Source: an uncultured Verrucomicrobiota bacterium
GTDB lineage: Bacteria; Verrucomicrobiota; Verrucomicrobiia; Opitutales; Opitutaceae
Assembly (NCBI GenBank): GCA_903869675.1
Contig: CAIQAB010000023.1
Span: 62,001-126,000 of the forward strand
Length of the DNA stretch: 64,000 nt
Direction of reading: 5' to 3'
A program made the translations under genes and the position numbers. This document shows, piece by piece, positions 1-7,219 of this stretch; position 1 is the first letter of the stretch; each line of letters starts with the position of its first letter. The notes under the pieces were generated by a model, which worked only from the letters and a program-made list of their open reading frames with translations, made no database searches and was not told the origin of the DNA.

Positions 1-2
1 GG

Positions 3-1724
3 GCTTTGTTGCAGATCTCCGATGCTGAATCCGTGACCGTATCCTCGGCTGGCCCCGGTCCAGCGCGGCTGGATGGCGCGGGGTCGGCGCTGGTGGGCAT
101 CGTGATCGAGCGCGGGCGCCGCATTTGTCTGGATGAGCTGGTGGTGCAGGGCTGCGGCCGCGCCGGCCTTGATTTTCAAGGCGTGGATGCCGCCGTGGTA
201 AACGAGGCCGGCAGCGTGACACGCTGCGTTTTCACGGCCAACGGCGACGGTCTGCGGGTCGATCGCAGCGGGGGCTTCATGTGCCTGGATAATACGTTTC
301 GCGGGCAGACTGGCACTGCGCTCACCATCACTTCGATCAACAGCGTCGTGGCCGGGAATACCTTCGCGCAAAATCAGGCCGCCATCCGCAGCGGTTCGGA
401 TCGCGGCGTGATCACGCGCAACGAGATCCTCGACCGCGCCGCGCTCGCATTCACCCCCGCCAGTGCGGGCAACCTGGTTTCGGAAAACCGGGGCAACACC
501 GCGGGCCTGGTCGTTGCGCTGGCCGGCAGCACCCAGCAGCTTTTTCGCAACAGCTGGACGGGCTCCGTGCAGATCGCCCCGGGTAGCGCCGATATGGTGC
601 TGGTGGGCAATCCCGGCTTAACCGTGGACGGCGACGCCCGGGGCGCGCGGGTTTTCAACCCCCCCACCTTTAAGCAGCCGCATACGTCCCCCGTCATCGT
701 GCCCGGCCTGGGCCGTTTCGATTTCACCGTGCCCGGCGGCAAGGCCCCGACCAAGCAGGAGAAAGCCGTTCCCGTCGATCTCGCCACCGTGCAAACCGCG
801 CTCGACGCCGCCCGCGCCGAGCACCCCGGCACCGTTCTGGTCTTAAAACTCACCGGCGAATACGTCTCCCGCTCGCCCGAGGGCCTGAAGCTGCCGCCGG
901 ATACTTGTGTCATTCTCGAGGGCCGGATCCTGGCCGATCTCGGGCTGCCGCTGGAGCCGATCTGGGTCCGTGGCGAGGCCACCAGCCAGCTCATCACCTT
1001 GCCTGCCGCCGGCTATGCTTCCGTCTCCGGCGGTCGCTTGGACGGCGCCCGCCAGGCGTCCTACCCGCTGAACGCCAAAACCGGCAGCCTCGCGCTGATC
1101 GAGGGCGTGCAGCTCGCCTCGGGCGCTCGCGATGGCCTCTACACCAAGACGCGCAATCCCGCCGATCCGCTCTTCGTTTACCAGTGCCAGGCCTACGCCA
1201 ATGGCAGCCGCGGCATCTGGGCCCACGTGGCCACGCGCGTGCATTCGATCGGCAATACCTGTATTTCTAATAACATGGATGGCATCGATCTCGACGCCGC
1301 CGCGGTCGATTGCACCGCGCTTTTCAACACCAGCAACGCCAACCGCCGCCACGGCGTGTTCATCGAGGAGGGCATCACCCACAACATCGTCTTCGGCAAT
1401 CAACTCAGCGGCAACGGCGGCGCCGGCGTGCACGTCTGGAATGAAGAGGTAAAGAAAAACACCGGCCCCAACATCATCGCGGCCAATATCTGCACCGCCA
1501 ACCGCCGCGGCGTGAGCAACGGGGGTCGCGCCGCCGATGTCTCCGCCCACGGAAATCTTTTTTTTAACAACGTCTGCCGCGATAACTGGCTGAATGGCGT
1601 GCTCGCCGGTAACAACCACGCCAGGGGTAGTTACTTCGCCCAGTCCGACATCGGCGGCAACCACGGCGCCGATATCGTGGGCGCCGAACCGGCGGTGTTT
1701 CTCTCCACCCCCGCGCTCCCGTAA
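3..1724 (+). CDS. Secreted-type parallel beta-helix protein, 5' end cut by window
   Basis: The reading frame is open to the left edge, so the start and any signal peptide lie outside the window; about 572 residues are visible. The protein is rich in short Asn/Gly turns such as GNTF, SNNMDGIDLDA and NNVCRDN, the pattern of right-handed parallel beta-helix proteins (pectate lyase / GH28 superfamily). There appear to be two helix blocks joined by a linker near base 760 (ATVQTALDAARAEHPGTV). The second block holds SRGIWAH, NMDGIDLDA, RHGVFIEEG and YFAQSDIGGN, all with counterparts in the protein at 7220-10039, so the two are paralogues. This one lacks the cadherin-like and C-terminal modules of the other. 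A carbohydrate-binding, lyase or hydrolase role is inferred from the fold only; no substrate can be assigned. Confidence 0.75.
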   Translation, partial: ALLQISDAESVTVSSAGPGPARLDGAGSALVGIVIERGRRICLDELVVQGCGRAGLDFQGVDAAVVNEAGSVTRCVFTANGDGLRVDRSGGFMCLDNTFRGQTGTALTITSINSVVAGNTFAQNQAAIRSGSDRGVITRNEILDRAALAFTPASAGNLVSENRGNTAGLVVALAGSTQQLFRNSWTGSVQIAPGSADMVLVGNPGLTVDGDARGARVFNPPTFKQPHTSPVIVPGLGRFDFTVPGGKAPTKQEKAVPVDLATVQTALDAARAEHPGTVLVLKLTGEYVSRSPEGLKLPPDTCVILEGRILADLGLPLEPIWVRGEATSQLITLPAAGYASVSGGRLDGARQASYPLNAKTGSLALIEGVQLASGARDGLYTKTRNPADPLFVYQCQAYANGSRGIWAHVATRVHSIGNTCISNNMDGIDLDAAAVDCTALFNTSNANRRHGVFIEEGITHNIVFGNQLSGNGGAGVHVWNEEVKKNTGPNIIAANICTANRRGVSNGGRAADVSAHGNLFFNNVCRDNWLNGVLAGNNHARGSYFAQSDIGGNHGADIVGAEPAVFLSTPALP

Positions 1725-2045
1725 AGACCGCGCCCGCCGCTGGTCCTTTGCGTCCCTACAATCAAAATAAAAGCCCCTTCGGCAATGTAACAATTACATT
1801 TTTGGAGTTGGGGCCACTGGCCACACCGAGACGGCGGGCTTGTTTAGTGATTTTATTAAATATTTCATTAAGAATGTTTTAAAAAATAAAAACGGAAGGC
1901 GGACGAAGCCTGTTAAAGCGAAACAGCACTTTTTTCGCCCCCACATTTTGCGGTTGCTGCGGTTTATTTCTGAAGATGCATCATTAAAAAACATTGACAT
2001 TGCAGAGCGACGCATGAATCGTCTGTTCAAAATCTAGTTACCCCC
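1725..2045. other. AT-rich intergenic region with a perfect inverted repeat
   Basis: This stretch is much richer in A/T than its neighbours and probably holds the promoter of the PEP-CTERM gene that follows. Bases 1784-1800 form the inverted repeat AATGTAA-CAA-TTACATT (7-bp arms, 3-bp spacer), a possible operator. I see no convincing match to the TTGATAATTATCAA palindrome found later in the window. A 65-codon open frame here (1840-2037) has no recognisable protein features and I do not call it. Confidence 0.45.
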
Positions 2046-3878
2046 ATGAAATCCCGTCCTGTTTCCGTGTTCTCTTTCGGTGCCCGTTTGCGCGCTTCTT
2101 CCGCCGTGCTCGCCGCTGCGTTTGCCGCCCTGAGCATGCACGCGCAGACGAATGTTTCCTCAATCAGTGGTGCGCTAAGCGTTGGTGGTGCGAATAGCAC
2201 CAGTTACAATCTCGACGCTAATTTTACCGTCACAACAACTGCCGACTCCACGCTTTCCGGGGTGTTGTCTGGGTCGAATAGCGCTTACACCTTTAATAAA
2301 GCAGGCAGCACAAACCTCACGCTCTCCAACGCCGCCAACTCCTTCACAGGCCCCGTGAAGGTTTCAAACGGTGCTATCTACGTTCCTTCGGTTGGTAACA
2401 CCGGTTCGAATAGCTATCTCGGCCAGAACGGAACCATCTCCTTGGGTAGCACAACCAGCGGCGGCACGCTTCGCCTTACCGGCACCTCCAACGAAACCAC
2501 GGATAAAGTCATCAATCTTTCCGGCACTACTGGTGGTGGCGGCATCACCGTGACCGGAGCTACCTACACGTTTAGCAGCAATCTGGGCGTTAGCGGCACC
2601 GGCAACAAGACGTTTACTTTGGCCTCGAGCGGAGGTAACGCCGGCCAAGGAATCATTTTTAATGGCTTGATCGCAGATGCTGCTAGTTCGGTCATTTCGG
2701 TTACCGCCAACGGCAGTGGTAATGGAACCTTTCGCCTCGGTAACAGCTCCAATTCCTTTAGCGGTGGCGTGACCGTCGCTGGCAACACCGCCGCCCGAAC
2801 CTACTACCTTGAGGTCTCCGGCATCGGCAACAGCGGCGCCAACAGCCCGCTGGGCACTAATGGCACCATCAAATTGGGCAGCACGGTTGCTGGATCGAAT
2901 AACGTGCTCAGCTACGTCGGCACCGGCGAGACCACGAATAAGGTTATCAGTCTGCCCAACACCGTTGGTAAGGCCAGCATCTATCAATCCGGCACGGGCC
3001 AACTGAAGTTCACCAGTAATCTTTCCGTCACTGGCGCCGGTGTGAAGGAGTTCAATTTGAACGGCAGCACCGCCGGCACCGGCGAGTTTGCTGGTGTGAT
3101 CTCCGATAACTCGGTGAGCAACACCACGTCCCTGGGTAAAGGCGGCTCCGGCACCTGGACCCTTTCGGCGGCTAACACCTATACTGGCGGCACCACGATC
3201 AGTGCCGGTCGCCTCTTGGTGAATAATGCCACGGGCAGCGGCACCGGCACCGGCGCGGTGAGCGTGAGCTCGTCCGCTGTTCTGGGCGGTAGCGGCACTA
3301 TCAGCGGCGCCACCACCCTTGCAAATGGTGCTTCTGCCGGTGCCTACCTGGCTCCCGGTGCCACCGCTACAGCTACCGCCACCAGCGGCGGTATCGGCCT
3401 TTTGAGCTTCGCCAATAATCTCACCCTTACGAGCGGTGCGGGCGCGAATAGCTTCGGCAGCACCGTTTCGTTCGAGATTAACGGCACCACTCGTGGCACG
3501 GGCTATGATGGCATTGATCTCACCGGCTCTGGCAAGACTCTCGCCTACGGCGGCACGATGAGCCTCGTCTTCGACGCTCCCATCAACGCCAGCACCTACA
3601 ATCTCTTCTCTCTCGGCGGCAACACCCAGAGCTCCACCTTCGCGGCGGTTACCATCGCTGGCTCCGCCGTCAGCGGGACTCCTTCGGCCACCATTACGGC
3701 TTCGGGCTGGAGCGCGAGCGTCACGGATAGTCTGAACTCGCTCTGGAATCTCACCTTTACCAACGCCGACGGTAACTTGCAGGTCGCATCCGCCATCCCC
3801 GAGCCCTCCACCTTCGCGGTGGGTCTCGGCGCGGTTGCCCTCGCTGGCGTGGCCCTGCGCCGTCGCCGCCGGGCTTGA
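2046..3878 (+). CDS. PEP-CTERM protein with autotransporter-associated beta-strand repeats
   Basis: This is a 610-residue secreted protein. The N-terminus (MKSRPVSVFSFGARLR, then an Ala-rich hydrophobic stretch ending near MHAQ) is a signal peptide. The body is Gly/Ser/Thr/Asn-rich beta-repeat sequence, including an autotransporter-associated repeat near bases 3150-3240 (GTWTLSAANTYTGGTTIS). The C-terminus is a PEP-CTERM sorting signal: IPEPSTFAVGLG, a hydrophobic segment, then RRRRRA. In known systems PEP-CTERM proteins are processed by exosortase and linked to the cell surface or extracellular polysaccharide; no exosortase is visible here. The start has no Shine-Dalgarno sequence; it is preceded by TTACCCCC, as in its relative at 55794-57566. 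A pseudopilin gene follows. Confidence 0.88.
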   Translation: MKSRPVSVFSFGARLRASSAVLAAAFAALSMHAQTNVSSISGALSVGGANSTSYNLDANFTVTTTADSTLSGVLSGSNSAYTFNKAGSTNLTLSNAANSFTGPVKVSNGAIYVPSVGNTGSNSYLGQNGTISLGSTTSGGTLRLTGTSNETTDKVINLSGTTGGGGITVTGATYTFSSNLGVSGTGNKTFTLASSGGNAGQGIIFNGLIADAASSVISVTANGSGNGTFRLGNSSNSFSGGVTVAGNTAARTYYLEVSGIGNSGANSPLGTNGTIKLGSTVAGSNNVLSYVGTGETTNKVISLPNTVGKASIYQSGTGQLKFTSNLSVTGAGVKEFNLNGSTAGTGEFAGVISDNSVSNTTSLGKGGSGTWTLSAANTYTGGTTISAGRLLVNNATGSGTGTGAVSVSSSAVLGGSGTISGATTLANGASAGAYLAPGATATATATSGGIGLLSFANNLTLTSGAGANSFGSTVSFEINGTTRGTGYDGIDLTGSGKTLAYGGTMSLVFDAPINASTYNLFSLGGNTQSSTFAAVTIAGSAVSGTPSATITASGWSASVTDSLNSLWNLTFTNADGNLQVASAIPEPSTFAVGLGAVALAGVALRRRRRA

Positions 3879-3955
3879 GAGGAGCCGCCCTCTCCCTGCA
3901 CTTTAGTTACGCGGGGGAGACGCTGCGCTTTTCGTGCGCACGCCTCCGCTTGATC

Positions 3956-3975
3956 GGGGCCCTTTTTGGAGCCCC
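3956..3975 (+). terminator. Weak hairpin between PEP-CTERM and pseudopilin genes
   Basis: GGGGC at 3956-3960 can pair with GCCCC at 3971-3975, with extra CC/GG pairing inside and one bulge; a short T-rich stretch follows. It may reduce read-through into the pseudopilin gene. The stem is short, so this is tentative. Confidence 0.3.
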
Positions 3976-3986
3976 TTAAACTTTTT

Positions 3987-4697
3987 ATGCACTTAAATTT
4001 AGAAAAATTTTCTCGTGTCAGTGTCCGCCGCAGCGCCCCGCGCCAGGCCTTTACCTTGATCGAGTTGCTGACGGTAATCGCGATCATCGGCATTCTGGCG
4101 GCAATCATTATCCCGACCGTGGGCAAGGTGCGCGACTCCGCCAAAAAGGCCCAGTGCGTCTCCAATCTCAAGCAGATCGGCATGACGATCGGCCTTTATC
4201 TAAACGAGAATAAGAATATCATGCCATTCTCGGCGGATGATACTTCCACCGGCTGGGATCAGTATAAAGCCCCTTTGCCTTTGTTGACGCGCACCACCGC
4301 CAATCTGGATCGCACGGCGTATGATAATCCGCAGACGAATCACATTTTTAATTGTCCGTCCGAAAAGAACTTTTTTCGCACCTACGTGGCCAACGCCCAG
4401 TTCATGATCCAGCGTATCTCTAATCCAGGCAAGACCATGCCTTATACGAAGATACCCAGTCCATCGACCAAGATCATCGTCACCGACAGCGAGCCCCCCG
4501 CCATCGTGCCGGCGGACCCTACCTTGGCCAATGGCGACCCCGGTCCTTTCGCGGTAAATAACAATGCGAGTGACTACCTCACCAAAATCGGTTCCCGCCA
4601 CGGTGGCAAAGCGAATGCCCTTTATGCCGATTTCCATGTCGGTGCGGTCGACCGGTTGAAGTTGGTTTATGACGTTTCGATCACGAATAAATTCTGA
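3987..4697 (+). CDS. Prepilin-type pseudopilin (DUF1559-like), secreted/inner-membrane
   Basis: The product has 236 residues. After a basic leader comes RQAFTLIELLTVIAIIG, the prepilin cleavage/methylation motif with the conserved Glu at +5; the residue before the cleavage site is Ala instead of the usual Gly. A single hydrophobic helix follows, then KVRDSAKKAQCVSNLKQIG, typical of the large pseudopilin family of Planctomycetes/Verrucomicrobia. The C-terminus carries SRHGGKANALYADFHVG, the family's RH-G--N--F-D-H signature. I chose ATG 3987 over an upstream in-frame TTG at 3966 because it gives a normal leader length. Members are thought to be exported and assembled by type II secretion/type IV pilus-like machinery; none of that machinery is here. 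It pairs with the PEP-CTERM gene upstream, and the same pairing recurs at 55.8-58.4 kb. Confidence 0.88.
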   Translation: MHLNLEKFSRVSVRRSAPRQAFTLIELLTVIAIIGILAAIIIPTVGKVRDSAKKAQCVSNLKQIGMTIGLYLNENKNIMPFSADDTSTGWDQYKAPLPLLTRTTANLDRTAYDNPQTNHIFNCPSEKNFFRTYVANAQFMIQRISNPGKTMPYTKIPSPSTKIIVTDSEPPAIVPADPTLANGDPGPFAVNNNASDYLTKIGSRHGGKANALYADFHVGAVDRLKLVYDVSITNKF

Positions 4698-4713
4698 GCC
4701 ATCAATGGCTCAG
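4694..4713 (+). terminator. Hairpin overlapping the pseudopilin stop codon
   Basis: CTGAGCC (4694-4700) pairs perfectly with GGCTCAG (4707-4713) around the loop ATCAAT, and the stem includes the TGA stop codon. Only a short GTTTAGG follows, so it is a weak intrinsic terminator or an mRNA 3'-end stabiliser. Confidence 0.45.
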
Positions 4714-4810
4714 GTTTAGGTCATACTTTGTTGCGGTTTAGTTTTTCGGGCGGCAGGATTAGGGTCGCTAGGCTGCTGCGCGTTTTAGTGGTTTGGTTAC
4801 CTCTTTTATT

Positions 4811-7219
4811 ATGCATCCCTTGCGTCTTCTGGCCTCGATTATTCTAGCGACGACGGTCGTCCTCAGCGGGAAGGCTGCCCCGGTGGTTATCTGGGCCTCG
4901 GACCCGGTCCGTGCAGGTGAAACCGTGCTTGTGCGCGGGGATGATTTCGGTGGGTCTGCGCGGGTGCGTCTCTCTTTAACCCATAAAGGCGTCGCCGGCG
5001 AATGGAAGGAGGCGCCAGTGCTGCAACAGACCGCCACCACTCTCAAGTTCAGCCTCCCGGCAGACATCGGGGATGGCATCGTTTCCTTCACTATCGTCAA
5101 CCGGGGCGAAAGCTCCAAGCCATCGCTCTTAAACGCCCCCAAAGTATGGTGGCTGCAAGGTGACGAGACCGAAACCGCCACGCCGGGCGGTTGGGTGCGC
5201 CTTTTCGGGCTCAATCTGGAACTGAGGCCCGGTGCAGAACTCCTTCTGCGCGGGGAGAGGCAAACGACCAGAATCGAGCCGGAGGCGATCGACGAATTTT
5301 GCCTGAGTGGCAAACTCCCGGAAAAACTGGCCGATGGGGTCTACGAAGTCGTGTTCGCCAACGGTCTCGCTCATGAGGCCGCGCGGGTAACCGCCGGCAT
5401 CCTGCGAGTCCAGGCAAAGACACCGGTCCCTGCCAGAGTATATAATGTCCTGGATTACGGGGCACAACCGGCTGAGCCCGGCTATCTCCAATACACCACA
5501 GCCCTGTTTGCCGAGGGTCAGGTCGACAGCGCCGATGCCTTCCAAAAAGCCCTTGATGCCGCTGGTGCGGCCGGTGGCGGCGTGGTTACCCTGCCGCGTG
5601 GCGTATTTGTATTATCCCGCGGGCTTGCCATTCCGCTCAACGTTACCCTGCGCGGAGCCGGGGCGGACCTGACGGTGCTTTCCTATGTGGATGATTTTAT
5701 ACCCCGCGAAAAGCGCCTGAAAAAGCTCTATTGGGGCGCCCAGCAGTATGAACCCATCCAGGCGCCGGACACGCCCCCGCACCCTTATTTATTACGCGGC
5801 GAAGGGCACTTCACCGTCGAGGAGCTGGCGATCTATGCGATCAATCATCACGCGGGCATCCAGTCCGAATTGCCGCAAAATTCGCCCAACGCCGGTCACG
5901 TGACCATCCGCCGGGTCATTATGCGCCTGGACCGTTTTATCAATAACGATAAAACCGACCGCCACTACACCAACGCCGAGGAGGTTTTTTTGGCGCGCTG
6001 GAAAGATAAACGTCGCACGGGCGCGATTGATGTCGGCGGCCCGAATATACAAATCACCGACTGCGACATTTATTCCTCTTTGCAGGTTTTGATGTTAAAC
6101 GGTTCGTCCGGCTACATTGCCCGCAACATCTTCTCGGCTGTGCCTCGTCACTGGACGGTTTTTGGCCGGCGCACGGAAAAAGTCATTTTTGAGAACAACG
6201 AGTGCAGCGATGGCGGCGTGAGCCTGAATAGTGTGCACGACATGGTAACCAACGATGGCCAGACGCGTATTCCGAGCATCTACTCCCGTGAGATCTACAT
6301 CGCCCGCAACAAGATGAAAGATAGCTACCGCGGTGATCGCGATGGTGGCTTCAACTCGGATTTCCATGCGCCGGTGGGCATTTACACAGGGAATATCCGT
6401 CGCTGCGAAGGCTTGAGTATCGAATTGCCACAGGAGACGCAGGATCCGGCCTTTGCCACCAAGTGGAAGGGAGCGATCGTCGTGGTCATGGATGGCAAGG
6501 GGGCGGGCCAGTATCGTTCCCTTACCGGCGGTGCGGACAAGACTTTACAAATTGATCGTCCGTGGGATGTGCCGCTCGACCAGACTTCCTTCATCACGGT
6601 TTGCAAAGCGCTGGATCACGTCATCGCGGTGGATAACGAAACTCGCGACGCCGGCAATACCGTGCTCTTCTGGTGTGGCGGGATCGAGGTGGTGGCCGCC
6701 CGCAATAAATCTATCCGGGGTGGGGCGATCCAACAGATTACCATCTCCTACGAGGGCCAATTTCTCCCTGGGCTACGGGCGCAATTCTTGGATAATGAAA
6801 TCATCCAGGGCATCACTTGGGGCGCCTCCTTTATTTTCCCGCGTGGATCCAATATTGGCACGATCACCTATCCCCCGGTGTATCATGATCGCACTTTACA
6901 AGCGGATAAGGGTTTGCCGGTGACCGCGCCGGATTATCACGGGCCGATGGCCTTGGATCAGATTTTCCGTCGCAACCATATCGCCAACAACGGCCGGTTT
7001 ATGGTGGGCGGAAACGTGCGGAACGTGCTCTTCGAGCGAGGCCGGGTGGAGAATGCGGAGGTAGGCGTGGAGGTGAGCAGCCGCGGCGGTCGCTGGGCGG
7101 ATTTCCTGGATGGCGGCCCGGCGGATATATTAATCAGCCAAAACCACTTCCAGAATGTGGAAAAGCCCTACGGCGGCGACCGTCTCCAAGAGGCCGTCAT
7201 AGTGCCTGCCTCCGAATAG
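4811..7219 (+). CDS. Secreted pectate-lyase-superfamily beta-helix protein with IPT-like N-terminal domains
   Basis: This is an 802-residue secreted protein. MHPLRLLASIILATTVVLSG is a signal peptide, which favours ATG 4811 over the in-frame codon at 4793. The first ~200 residues look like two IPT/TIG-type beta domains (VIWASDPVRAGETVLVRGDDF, and later a segment around PGGWVRLFGLNLE). A pectate-lyase-3 type domain begins near VYNVLDYGAQPAE, with the characteristic DAFQKALDAAGAAGGGVV and LPRGVFVLSRGLAIP segments. Many beta-helix rungs follow (ARNIFSAVPRHW, ENNECSDGG). The fold suggests an extracellular glycoside hydrolase or lyase acting on a plant or algal polysaccharide, but I cannot name the reaction. 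It ends one base before the convergent gene on the other strand. Confidence 0.78.
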   Translation: MHPLRLLASIILATTVVLSGKAAPVVIWASDPVRAGETVLVRGDDFGGSARVRLSLTHKGVAGEWKEAPVLQQTATTLKFSLPADIGDGIVSFTIVNRGESSKPSLLNAPKVWWLQGDETETATPGGWVRLFGLNLELRPGAELLLRGERQTTRIEPEAIDEFCLSGKLPEKLADGVYEVVFANGLAHEAARVTAGILRVQAKTPVPARVYNVLDYGAQPAEPGYLQYTTALFAEGQVDSADAFQKALDAAGAAGGGVVTLPRGVFVLSRGLAIPLNVTLRGAGADLTVLSYVDDFIPREKRLKKLYWGAQQYEPIQAPDTPPHPYLLRGEGHFTVEELAIYAINHHAGIQSELPQNSPNAGHVTIRRVIMRLDRFINNDKTDRHYTNAEEVFLARWKDKRRTGAIDVGGPNIQITDCDIYSSLQVLMLNGSSGYIARNIFSAVPRHWTVFGRRTEKVIFENNECSDGGVSLNSVHDMVTNDGQTRIPSIYSREIYIARNKMKDSYRGDRDGGFNSDFHAPVGIYTGNIRRCEGLSIELPQETQDPAFATKWKGAIVVVMDGKGAGQYRSLTGGADKTLQIDRPWDVPLDQTSFITVCKALDHVIAVDNETRDAGNTVLFWCGGIEVVAARNKSIRGGAIQQITISYEGQFLPGLRAQFLDNEIIQGITWGASFIFPRGSNIGTITYPPVYHDRTLQADKGLPVTAPDYHGPMALDQIFRRNHIANNGRFMVGGNVRNVLFERGRVENAEVGVEVSSRGGRWADFLDGGPADILISQNHFQNVEKPYGGDRLQEAVIVPASE

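Noticed and set aside
1840-2037. 65-codon open frame in the AT-rich intergenic region
   Set aside because: Lys/Phe/Ile-rich composition of random AT sequence, no domain or signal, and it occupies the likely promoter region of the next gene.
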